A stretch of DNA of 7,897 nucleotides, from positions 1 through 7,897 of the forward strand of contig JASLNQ010000002.1 in assembly GCA_030745955.1 (NCBI GenBank), read 5' to 3'. A program made the position numbers and the translations under genes. The notes beneath the pieces are model-generated. The model made no database searches, had not been told where the DNA came from, and saw nothing but the letters and a program-made list of their open reading frames with translations. This stretch comes from Dehalococcoidia bacterium (lineage in GTDB: Bacteria > Chloroflexota > Dehalococcoidia > UBA1151 > UBA1328). The first letter of the stretch is position 1. Each line of letters starts with the position of its first letter. Positions 1 through 7,700 of this stretch are shown here, one piece after another.

Positions 1-196
1 GAGGGAACAACCAGGCTTGCTCGATGTGCCGCGACGAACATCTCGTATCGAACCGGCTCAAGCGGGCAGTTGTTTCCAATCGAGATCCCTCCGCTCCCAT
101 CGAGAAATGGAACCTACGGGCGATCACCCCTGCCAGCCGGACGGCGGCGGAACATTACCTGCCGCAAAAATCATGCGCCGCCCGCGGCCACCGCAC
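1..196. other. Left-edge stretch with no supportable gene
   Basis: This is the region downstream of the rtcB stop codon. On the minus strand a short frame starting with ATG at 100 stays open to the window edge for about 33 codons, but it has no good ribosome binding site and no recognisable protein. The long plus-strand frame that begins at 17 runs antisense through rtcB and is a shadow. I checked for tRNA arms and found none that pair properly. A small GC hairpin near 177-188 is listed separately. Confidence 0.5.
166..188 (-). terminator. Weak candidate terminator after rtcB
   Basis: Reading the minus strand just past the rtcB stop, the bases GCCGCGGGCGGC (188 to 177) can fold into a very short GC stem (four pairs with a four-base loop). 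Six bases (GCATGA) then a run of five T follow at 170-166. The position, 8 bases after the stop, is right for an intrinsic terminator. The stem is short and the T run is displaced from it, so this is only a possibility. Confidence 0.22.
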
Positions 197-1444
197 CTAG
201 CCCTTGCAGTTGATGATAGCCGAGAGCCGTTGCTCGACCTCGACCAGCGCCTTCGAATCGCTCATCACCTGCTCGATCGGCTTGTAAGCCGAAGGCGCCT
301 CGTCCATGAGCTGGTCCGCCCTGTGCATGTCCCACACGCGGCCCGCGGCATCCATTTCCGATTTGAAATCATCAACGGACAGCGTCCGGCGGGCCTCCCC
401 CCGGCCCAGCATCCGGCCGGCGCCGTGCGGGGCCGTGTTGAGGGCGTCCGCATTGCCCAGGCCGCGAACGATGTACGAATCCGTTCCCATGCTTCCCGGA
501 ACGACCCCGGGCATGCCTTCGCAGGCGGCAATCGCCCCCTTGCGAATCAACCAGCGTTCCGGCCTCTGCGAATCCGCCCCTGCCCCCGGTCCTGTCGTTG
601 ATTCAGCCGGGTCAAGCGCCTCGGCATAGTTGTGGTGACAATCGAAATCGACTACCCGGTCCGGAGTGATGTGCCGGTGAATGGCCTTCTCGACGGCAGC
701 CATCATTTCGAGGCGGTTCTGCTTCGCCCACCGCTGGGCCCACAGCATGTCGTGGACGTAACTCCGGTATCCGTCGGTCTCCTGCGGCAGGTACGACAAA
801 TCACGGTGTTCCAGCTCGATCCCGGCATCTTCACAGTGAACCTTCGCCGCCCTCATCGCCCGGTCTGCGAGCTTGTACCCGACGCCGCGGCTGCCACTGT
901 GGACGACGGCCCACAGGTAGCCGTCCTCATCTTCCGACACCTCGATGAAGTGGTTCCCCGATCCGAGGGTGCCGAGTTGTGCCAGCACCTGCCCTTCGAC
1001 CAGCGGATCGGCCGGACCGAATTCTGCCGTCACTCCCTCAAGACCCGACTTCGCACTCTCCGAAGGCTGGTCCTGGTTCTTGCCCGTCCCCATCGGGACG
1101 GCTTCCGTGATCGTCTGGAAGATATCCTGCCGGGCGTCATTGTCGAGATCGCTGGCCCGCGCATCGAACCTGATGGCGTGCATGCCGCACCCGATATCGG
1201 GCCCCACGGCTGCGGGAATTAGTCCTCCTTCCATGACGATCACCGAACCCACCGTGCCGGCCCCGCCAACACCGGCGTGACAGTCGGCCATCAGGCGCAC
1301 CGGCTCCTTCACCAGCGGGTGGCGGGCCATCGACAGCGCCTGGTCGATGGTGGTCTGCTCGATAATGGACGCATAGGCCCAGGCTTCGCGACCATCGCCT
1401 GCGGGCATCACGACAGGGAGTTCAGGCGTTGTTTCCTTTCGCAT
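197..1444 (-). CDS. rtcB: RtcB family RNA-splicing ligase (3'-phosphate or 2',3'-cyclic phosphate RNA ends to 5'-OH)
   Basis: RtcB joins RNA 3'-phosphate or 2',3'-cyclic phosphate ends to 5'-OH ends in the cytoplasm, using GTP and Mn2+ through a guanylylated histidine. It serves tRNA splicing or RNA repair. The 415-residue product is close to the usual ~410 for bacterial RtcB. Visible motifs: MADCHAGVG (52-60), VGPDIGCGM (80-88), GTLGSGNHFIEV (158-169), HSGSRGVG (182-189), HHNYAE (270-275) and NTAPHGAGRMLGRGEARR (336-353). By alignment from memory the Mn ligands are D83, C86, H165, H182 and H271, and the GMP-accepting residue is H340; all are present. Start choice: the frame is open 41 codons further up to 1567, but only the ATG at 1444 has a strong ribosome binding site (GGGAGG, 8 bases away), and homology begins soon after it. 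No rtcA, rtcR or archease neighbour is visible. The gene lies 230 bases behind the pro operon and is probably transcribed separately. Confidence 0.95.
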   Translation of the reverse strand: MRKETTPELPVVMPAGDGREAWAYASIIEQTTIDQALSMARHPLVKEPVRLMADCHAGVGGAGTVGSVIVMEGGLIPAAVGPDIGCGMHAIRFDARASDLDNDARQDIFQTITEAVPMGTGKNQDQPSESAKSGLEGVTAEFGPADPLVEGQVLAQLGTLGSGNHFIEVSEDEDGYLWAVVHSGSRGVGYKLADRAMRAAKVHCEDAGIELEHRDLSYLPQETDGYRSYVHDMLWAQRWAKQNRLEMMAAVEKAIHRHITPDRVVDFDCHHNYAEALDPAESTTGPGAGADSQRPERWLIRKGAIAACEGMPGVVPGSMGTDSYIVRGLGNADALNTAPHGAGRMLGRGEARRTLSVDDFKSEMDAAGRVWDMHRADQLMDEAPSAYKPIEQVMSDSKALVEVEQRLSAIINCKG

Positions 1445-1452
1445 CGTTGTGG

Positions 1453-1458
1453 CCTCCC
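1453..1458 (-). promoter_or_regulatory. Ribosome binding site fixing the rtcB start
   Basis: On the minus strand GGGAGG lies 8 bases upstream of the ATG at 1444. It is the clearest Shine-Dalgarno sequence in the window. The other in-frame ATGs upstream (1483 and 1519) and the first in-frame codon at 1567 lack a comparable site, so this decides the rtcB start and leaves 1445-1674 as non-coding leader and spacer. Confidence 0.75.
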
Positions 1459-1540
1459 GGTGAACTGGGTAATCCGGGAACATCGAGCCGGGTAAGAATG
1501 GACGGTCTTGCGGGTCCATCCCCCGTTGTCGACCGGTGCC

Positions 1541-1567
1541 AGGGTATGAGCTTAACGATGAGGTCAA
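1541..1567 (-). promoter_or_regulatory. Tentative sigma-70-like promoter for rtcB
   Basis: On the minus strand TTGACC (1567-1562) matches a -35 box in five of six positions. TACCCT (1546-1541) sits 15 bases further on as a weak -10. The spacing is shorter than the ideal 17 and the -10 is poor. A start here would give an rtcB leader of roughly 90 bases. It is the best candidate I see in the 230-base gap between the small gene and rtcB, but it is not strong evidence. Confidence 0.2.
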
Positions 1568-1674
1568 CTGCCATCATCGGTCACCCTCAAAAATAACCAG
1601 GAACGCCGCCCGCCGAAGTGGCAGGGCATAGCTGGCGCGAACCGGGCATTGGCCGGGCCTGCGCACCCCGCGGC

Positions 1675-2010
1675 CTATGCCCCGGTGGGCGGTGTCGTCG
1701 TACCGTTGCCGTGGCCCTCGTGCATCGTCGGGTCGTTGTGCGTGAACACGCCAAGGTCCCGCCCCTGGTGAACGTGAATCACCAGGTCGTCGCGCTCAAC
1801 CCCAATGGCATCGGTCAGGTCCTCGTCGATCATATTCATTATTTCCTGGATCGCTTCCTGCGTTAGCGCTTCGGAAACAACGAGCGTCCCGTGGACAATA
1901 CCGGGTACGAAGTGAAGGTCCAGCCGGCCTACCGACTTCCCTTCCTCGAAAATCGTGTAGCACTCTCCGTTGGCCGTGCGTACTTCTCGTTCGAAATAGA
2001 ATGGTGGCAT
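1675..2010 (-). CDS. Unrecognised 111-residue protein coupled to proA
   Basis: I do not recognise the family. The product is small, acidic and soluble-looking, with no signal peptide or membrane segment. Sequence pattern suggests two or three N-terminal strands (about 4-21, 26-35, 39-46), one amphipathic helix (about 50-69, TQEAIQEIMNMIDEDL), a further strand (75-82, DLVIHVHQ) and a flexible His/Gly/Thr-rich tail (91-111). It has seven histidines (33, 40, 79, 81, 91, 97, 100), so metal binding is possible but unproven. The ATG at 2010 follows the proA stop codon by only 5 bases and has only a weak Shine-Dalgarno, which points to translational coupling with proA. A GTG start at 2052 overlapping proA is less likely. 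It is not an archease: the length and motifs do not fit. The position suggests co-expression with proline synthesis, but a functional link is only inferred. Confidence 0.72.
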   Translation of the reverse strand: MPPFYFEREVRTANGECYTIFEEGKSVGRLDLHFVPGIVHGTLVVSEALTQEAIQEIMNMIDEDLTDAIGVERDDLVIHVHQGRDLGVFTHNDPTMHEGHGNGTTTPPTGA

Positions 2011-2015
2011 GGTGG

Positions 2016-3293
2016 TTACTGCCTGATCTGGCCCTGTCCGCGGACCTTCCACTTGTAGCTGGTAATTTCCTTGAGTCCCATGGGACCGCGGGCGTGCAGC
2101 TTGCTGGTCGAAATCGCCACTTCTGCGCCGAGTCCAAATTCGCCGCCATCGTTGAAATAAGTCGATGTGTTGGCAAATACAACGCCAGAATCGACTTCGT
2201 TGAGGAAACGCTCAATCGTTTCGCCGTTTTCAGAAACAACAGCCTCAGAGTGCTTTGAGCCGTATTCCGCGATATGTTCCAGCGCTTCGTCCATGGAATC
2301 GACGATCTTCACGGATGCGATCAGGGCAAGGAACTCGGTGCCGAAATCGTCAGACTTTGCCGGAACTACTTTTACACCGTCAGCAAGCGCGTCGAGAACG
2401 CTCATCGCACGGGTATCGGCACGAAGTTCAACTTTGTGAACCCCGAATTCGGTGGCCAGATCAGGCAGGAATTCCCTCGCGACAGCCTGGTGTATCAGCA
2501 CAGTGTCGAGGGCATTGCACACGGTTGGTCGCCGGGTCTTTGCATTTACGACTATGGCCAGTGCATCATCGAGGTTCGCATCGGCGTCGACGTACGTATG
2601 GCAAACACCGACGCCGCCGGTAATGGCGGGCATCTTCGCGGTTTCCCCTACGAAATTGACCAGGCTGGCGCTGCCGCGGGGAATCATCAGGTCGATTACG
2701 TCGTCCATCTCGAGCATCTCTTTGATGAGCGCCCGGTCGGTCGATTCGACAAACTGGACCACGTCGCGCGGTATTCCCGCGCTTTCAATGGCGTCTTTCA
2801 CGATGCCTGCGAGCACGGTGTTCGTGCGGATGCATGCCCGGCCGCCCCGTAGCACGACACCGTTGCCCGACTTGAGGCAGAGCGTTGCGATGTCGATCGT
2901 GACGTTGGGACGGCTCTCGAAGATCACCCCGATTACACCGAGTGGCACCCTGACGCGTTCCAGTTGAAGGCCGTTGGGCAGTTCACGCTGCTCAAGGACC
3001 TCTCCGATCGGGTCGTCGAAAGCGGCAATATTACGGGCGGCGTCGGCCATTTGCTGGACACGGACATCGCTCAGCGTCATCCGCTCGAGCCCCTGGAAGT
3101 CGAGCCCATCACGCTCTGCCGTTACCAACTCCTGCTCATTGACGCGCAATATCTCCTCACGGTTTGCCTCAATGCCGTCGGCGATTGCGTTGAGGGCTGC
3201 GGTTTTCACTTCGGCAGATGTCGCAGCCAATCGGCGAGAAGCCATGCTGGCCGCTCGCGCCTGGTCGTGGAGTGTTGTTGCAGTTATAGTCAT
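2016..3293 (-). CDS. proA: Gamma-glutamyl phosphate reductase (glutamate-5-semialdehyde dehydrogenase)
   Basis: ProA reduces L-glutamyl 5-phosphate with NADPH to glutamate 5-semialdehyde, the second step of proline synthesis, in the cytoplasm. The 425-residue product matches the family's usual ~415-420. Aldehyde-dehydrogenase-fold landmarks are clear: FESRPNVTIDIATLCLKSGN (125-144), LRGGRACIRTN (148-158), IPRGSASLVNFV (204-215), the catalytic cysteine C259 in TRRPTVCNALDTVLIHQ (253-269), and the typical C-terminal signature GGEFGLGAEVAISTSKLHARGPMGLKEITSYKW (383-415). The ATG at 3293 has only a weak GAG-type ribosome binding site, but the N-terminus it gives is the family's normal one. It sits 56 bases behind proB, its pathway partner, and is followed after 5 bases by the small unrecognised gene. 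No residue expected for catalysis is missing. Confidence 0.97.
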   Translation of the reverse strand: MTITATTLHDQARAASMASRRLAATSAEVKTAALNAIADGIEANREEILRVNEQELVTAERDGLDFQGLERMTLSDVRVQQMADAARNIAAFDDPIGEVLEQRELPNGLQLERVRVPLGVIGVIFESRPNVTIDIATLCLKSGNGVVLRGGRACIRTNTVLAGIVKDAIESAGIPRDVVQFVESTDRALIKEMLEMDDVIDLMIPRGSASLVNFVGETAKMPAITGGVGVCHTYVDADANLDDALAIVVNAKTRRPTVCNALDTVLIHQAVAREFLPDLATEFGVHKVELRADTRAMSVLDALADGVKVVPAKSDDFGTEFLALIASVKIVDSMDEALEHIAEYGSKHSEAVVSENGETIERFLNEVDSGVVFANTSTYFNDGGEFGLGAEVAISTSKLHARGPMGLKEITSYKWKVRGQGQIRQ

Positions 3294-3349
3294 ATCAGTG
3301 GCTCGATAATGGTGAAATTCGTAGTTGTCAGCTTACAGTGCAGGCCCGT

Positions 3350-4522
3350 TTACGGCAGCGCCAGGTTGTTGCGGTGAATCACTTCGGCCCCGTAGTAGTG
3401 GCCCAGGAGTTCCGGTAGTGCTTTTGAATTCTTGCCTTTGATCAGTTCGACATCGCCCGACGGGTACGCGGCGAGGCCCCAGCCAATGGTGGTCCCGTCG
3501 ATCTCCGTCACCTCAATGATATCGCCCCGCTCGAACGGACCGGCGACCGAAACGATCCCGACCGGCAAAAGGCTGTTGCCGCGGTTCTTTATGGCGTTCG
3601 AGGCCCCGGCATCGACAGTCACGCTGCCACGGTGCTCGGAACGGCCCGTCAGGATCCAGCGTTTCCGGCTTTCCGGGCGCGACACACCGGGCTCGAAACG
3701 GGTGCCGATACTCTCGCCATTGCAGATCGACTCGATGACCCCGGCAACGTGCCCCGAGGCGATCACCATGGGAATCCCCGAGTCCATCGAGAGCCTCGCC
3801 GCGTCGAGCTTGCTGGCCATCCCGCCGCTGCCACGCCTGTCGTGCGGGCCGCGTGCGGACGCCTCTATCTCGTCGGTAATCTCTACAACAACCGGTATGA
3901 GTTCTGCGGCGGGATCGGTGTGTGGGTCGGTCGTGTACAGGCCGGCCATGTCGCCGAGTAGTATCAGCAGATCGGCGTCGACGGTGTTTGCCACCATCGC
4001 CGAAAGGTGGTCGTTGTCGCCGTAAACCTCACCCGCGAGCTCTTCGACCGCCACCACGTCGTTTTCGTTGAGCACGGGCACCGCGCCGATCGACAGCAGC
4101 GCTTCAAGGGTGTTTCGGACATTCAGGTAGCGGGCACGGCTCTGGAGGTCGCCGCGCGAGATCAGCGCCTGCGCCACCTCGACACCGTACTCGGCGAAAA
4201 TCTGCTCGAAAGTCATCATCAGCTGTGGTTGACCGAGCGCCGCAAGCGCCTGCCGGTACGCTACAGTGCCCTGCTGCAACCTGTCCCTGCCCGGCGTTCT
4301 CGATAGCGATTCACGTCCGGCTGCGACTGCACCGGAACTGACGACCAGGACCTCGATTCCCGATTCCCTTACCGCAGCGATCTGCCGGAAGATCTTGCCG
4401 ATCGTCTCCAGGTCGAGCGAGTCCTTCCCGGCGGTGAGCAGGTTGGTGCCAAGCTTGATGACCACCCGTCCCGGCCGCCCGGAACCAACGCGTGATCCTT
4501 TATCAGGTTTTGTAGACGCCAT
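3350..4522 (-). CDS. proB: Glutamate 5-kinase with C-terminal PUA domain
   Basis: ProB phosphorylates L-glutamate with ATP to glutamyl 5-phosphate, the first committed and usually proline-inhibited step of proline synthesis. The 390-residue product has two parts. The first is an amino-acid-kinase domain: VVIKLGTNLLT (20-30), then VVSSGAVAAGRESL, LNVRNTLEALLSIGAVPVLN with ENDVVAVEE, FGDNDxLSA-like YGDNDHLSAMVA, LLGDMAGLYTTDP, and the GSGGMASKLDAARL loop. The second is a PUA domain (about 290-390) ending HRNNLALP, as in E. coli-type ProB; single-domain ProBs of ~260 residues lack it. Start: the ATG at 4522 is preferred. A TTG six codons earlier (4540) is possible, and neither has a strong Shine-Dalgarno. 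It is the first gene of a proB-proA-small-gene operon and is divergent from mfd. The obg and nadD genes that often flank proBA in other bacteria are not here. Confidence 0.96.
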   Translation of the reverse strand: MASTKPDKGSRVGSGRPGRVVIKLGTNLLTAGKDSLDLETIGKIFRQIAAVRESGIEVLVVSSGAVAAGRESLSRTPGRDRLQQGTVAYRQALAALGQPQLMMTFEQIFAEYGVEVAQALISRGDLQSRARYLNVRNTLEALLSIGAVPVLNENDVVAVEELAGEVYGDNDHLSAMVANTVDADLLILLGDMAGLYTTDPHTDPAAELIPVVVEITDEIEASARGPHDRRGSGGMASKLDAARLSMDSGIPMVIASGHVAGVIESICNGESIGTRFEPGVSRPESRKRWILTGRSEHRGSVTVDAGASNAIKNRGNSLLPVGIVSVAGPFERGDIIEVTEIDGTTIGWGLAAYPSGDVELIKGKNSKALPELLGHYYGAEVIHRNNLALP

Positions 4523-4730
4523 CAGGTGATTGTCTCGCAAACCCGGTACCCGGTGCTGAGATAGCAGCCGAAATCGGTCGTGGTTATTTTGTATCGGAAC
4601 CCCGCCCGTTTGCTAGCATGGAACAACACGAAGGCCACCGGTTTTTTTGACCGATGGTCGTATCCGTGTGTTGGTCACGTCTTGTGGCCATGAAAATGCG
4701 AAGCCCGTTTCAGGGTATTCGGAAGTGTGA
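4523..4730. promoter_or_regulatory. Divergent promoter region between proB and mfd
   Basis: This 208-base gap must carry the promoters of both the pro operon (minus) and mfd (plus). No textbook promoter stands out. For mfd, TTGTAT (4589-4594) and TAGCAT (4614-4619) are a possible pair with a long 19-base spacer. Other structure: a perfect tandem 7-mer ACCCGGT twice at 4542-4555, just upstream of proB; a hairpin with arms CCACCGG (4635-4641) and CCGATGG (4651-4657), one mismatch, whose loop contains seven T; and an inverted repeat GGCCAC (4633-4638) with GTGGCC (4684-4689), which overlaps the first arm so the two folds exclude each other. I infer regulatory DNA here but cannot assign a regulator. 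I saw no T-box or known riboswitch pattern. Confidence 0.5.
4721..4725 (+). promoter_or_regulatory. Ribosome binding site for mfd
   Basis: GGAAG lies 5 bases before the ATG at 4731. The codon immediately before that ATG, in frame, is TGA (4728-4730), so translation of mfd cannot begin further upstream. The N-terminus given for mfd is therefore the longest possible one. Confidence 0.6.
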
Positions 4731-7700
4731 ATGAGTCTGTCGGGGTTGCTCCCGCTGCTTGGTGAAACCGAGCAGTTCGCGGCGCTGCTAAACAGCCTCC
4801 GTGCCCCCCGGGCGCAGGCTGCGGTAATCGCGCCAGACCCCGCCACTGAATGTACAGTGGCGGCCCTCTGGCGCGAGTTCGGCGCGCCCGTTTTCGTTTT
4901 AACCCCGAATCCCGAGTCGGCCAGAAAACTCCACGACCGGCTGTTCACATGGCTCGGTGACGACGCTCCAATCTTCCATTTTTCAGAGTCGGAAGACATC
5001 CCGTTCGAGCGCTACATCCCCGATCTCGGTGCCAGCCACCAGCGCCTGCGGGCCCTCGCCGCCCTGCGGGGTGAAGTGAAGGGAGCCAGGCGGCCGCTTG
5101 TCGTAGCTTCGGTCAATGCGGCAACCCAGGCCACGCTTGAGCGGACGGTATTCGATTCAGCAACCCACACGCTCGCCGTACGCGACCGGATCAACCTCGA
5201 TGCGCAGATCCGCATGTGGCTCGAAATGGGTTACGTCGTTGAGCCAACGGTCGAGATCCCCGGGACGATGTCGCGACGCGGCGGAATCCTCGACGTGTTC
5301 CCGGTCTCACGCGACAGGCCGGTCCGCATCGAGCTGTTCGACGACGAGATCGAAAGCATCCGCCAGTTCGATCCCGCCACGCAGCGGTCGGGGAAGAAGA
5401 TCCGGTCCGTAACGGTCCCGCCCGCGCACGAAACCCTCCCCCGCCTGGCCAGCGAAGACCGCGTACAGGAACTACTCGGCAAGATGGACCTGCTCGGCAC
5501 TTCCGAGGAGGCCCAACGCCGCATTCCCTCGGAACTCAGCCAGGCACTGGCGGGTGAAACACCAGACGAGATTTCGTTCTACGCAGGCTTCTTCAATTTT
5601 GGCAACATATTCGACTACCTGCCCGCAGAGAGCCTGACGATCGTGCTGCGCGCTGGCGCGATCGAGGAGACTTCACGCTCCCTCGATCACCGCATGGCGA
5701 GGTTGCGGGCCACCAAAGAAAAGCGCGGTGAAGTGCCGGTAGGGTTCGCACAGCCCCACATCGAGTGGGGATTCTTAGCCGACGCCATGCACGCCCGACC
5801 AAAGCGGGTTGAACTCTCGCCCTGGGGTATCGATTCCGAACTCCCCGGCGGCTCGCTCTCCCTCCCGCTCAATCCTTCGGCGCTCTCCGGCGGCGGGGTC
5901 GAGAACGCGCTGTTCGTCGTCAGGAACGGCATCGCGGAACAGAAGCGGACGATCGTAATTACGAACCATGCCCGGCGGTTCCATGAACTGGCAGCCGAGC
6001 AGGGCATCGAGACGGCCCTAAAACCGACCATCGCTGCCGTTCCGGAGCCGGGTGAGGTTCACGTGGTGGCGGGCCACTTGCTCTCGGGCTTCTCGATAGA
6101 CGCGGCCGACGGCACGACGGTCTCGGTCATGAGCGACGCCGAGATCTTCGGTATTCAAAAAGAGCGCCGCCGCGTTCGAAAGCGGCCCATGCGCAAGGGG
6201 CCGGCACTCGAACAGCTTAAACCGGGCTCGTATGTTGTTCACGTCGAGCACGGTGTCGCCCGGTTCACAGGCACCAAGGTCATGGGCTCCGAGGGCCAGG
6301 AATATCTCGTCCTCGAATACGCCGAAGAAGACAAACTCTACGTCCCCACCGAGCACCTCGACCGGATACAGCTCTATCACGGCACCGCCGATGCCCCGCC
6401 CCGGCTCACCCGCCTGGGTACGCAGGAATGGAACAAGGCACGCGCCCGGGCGAAGCGGGCGACCGAACAGCTTGCCGGTGAACTGATTGCCCTCTATGCA
6501 GCCCGCCAGGTAGCGACCGGCTTCGCGGCAACCCCCGACACCCCGTGGCAGGACTCGCTCGAAGCCAGCTTCCCGTACGAGGAAACGCCCGACCAGCTCG
6601 TAACAATCGACGATGTAAAGGCCGATATGGAGTCGCAAAAACCGATGGACAGGCTCGTCTGCGGCGATGTCGGCTACGGCAAGACGGAAATCGCCCTGCG
6701 CGCCGCATTCAAGGCCGTTCAGTCGGGCCGGCAGGTCGCGATCCTGGTCCCGACGACCGTGCTCGCCCAGCAGCACCTCGAAACATTTGCCGAACGGCTC
6801 GAACCGTTTCCCGCTGTCGTCGAAATGCTTTCACGGTTCAGGAGTGACCGGCAGCAGAAAGATATCGTCGGGCGGTTGGCAAACGGCAGCGTCGACATCG
6901 TCATTGGCACGCACCGCCTCCTGCAGAAAGACATCCGCTTCAAAGACCTCGGACTGGTCATCATCGACGAGGAGCACAAGTTCGGCGTCTCGCACAAGGA
7001 ACGGCTCAAGCGCCTCCGCACCCAGGTCGACGTGATGACGCTCAGTGCTACACCCATCCCGCGGACGCTGCACATGTCGCTCGCCGGTGTCCGTGACATG
7101 AGCACGATCGAGACACCGCCCGAAGAACGGCTGCCGATCAAGACCTACGTTTCGGAAGAGTCCAGCGACCTCACCCGCGAGGCGATCCTACGGGAGATCG
7201 ACCGCGGCGGCCAGGTGTTCTACCTTCACAACCGGGTCAAGGACATCGAGCTCGTTGGCAACAAGATTCAAAAGCTCGTGCCCGAAGCGAATATCCAGAT
7301 CGGGCACGGGCAGATGCCTGAAGACGATCTCGAAACTGTCATGGCGGCATTCGAGCGCGGCGATTTCAATGTGCTGCTGTGCACGACGATCATCGAGTCG
7401 GGGCTCGACCTGCCGAACGCCAACACGCTGATAGTCGACCGGGCCGACATGTTCGGCCTGTCTCAGCTCTACCAGCTGCGGGGCCGGATCGGGCGGGGCA
7501 CCAACCGTGCCTACGCCTATCTGATGGTCCCACGCGCAAAACAGCTTACCGAACAGGCCGAGCAGCGACTCAACACCATCCTCGCGGCCACCGAACTCGG
7601 TGCCGGGTTCCAGATCGCACTGCGGGACCTCGAGATTCGCGGGATCGGTAACCTGCTGGGCGCCGAGCAGTCGGGGCAGATTTCAGCGATCGGGTTCGAC

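Noticed and set aside
1..60. GGTTCGATAC-like T-loop on the minus strand near 43-52, suggesting a tRNA
   Set aside because: The flanking bases do not form a five-pair T stem, and no acceptor, anticodon or D arm can be drawn around it.
17..1222. Long plus-strand open frames (17-601, 306-629, 632-1222, 945-1280) opposite rtcB
   Set aside because: They are antisense to rtcB, whose protein carries all family motifs. The plus-strand products are Arg/Pro-rich with no recognisable domain, as expected for shadows in GC-rich DNA.
1568..1674. Possible terminator after the small gene (GC-rich block followed by TTATTTTT on the minus strand)
   Set aside because: The repeated GCCCGG blocks are direct, not inverted, and I could not draw a stable stem immediately before the T run.
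1675..2010. Small gene as an archease (RtcB activator), given nearby rtcB
   Set aside because: At 111 residues it is shorter than archease (~140), it lacks the HTADIG-like N-terminal motif, and it is coupled to proA, not to rtcB.
3294..3349. Internal promoter in the proB-proA gap (CTGACA with ATTATC on the minus strand)
   Set aside because: The 15-base spacing and weak -10 are within chance, and the 56-base gap is normal within an operon.
4613..6776. Minus-strand open frames opposite mfd, including one of 252 codons (6018-6776)
   Set aside because: The mfd frame is continuous here and contains the RNA-polymerase-interacting and Walker A regions. The antisense products match nothing I recognise and share the bias of mirrored G/C-ending codons.
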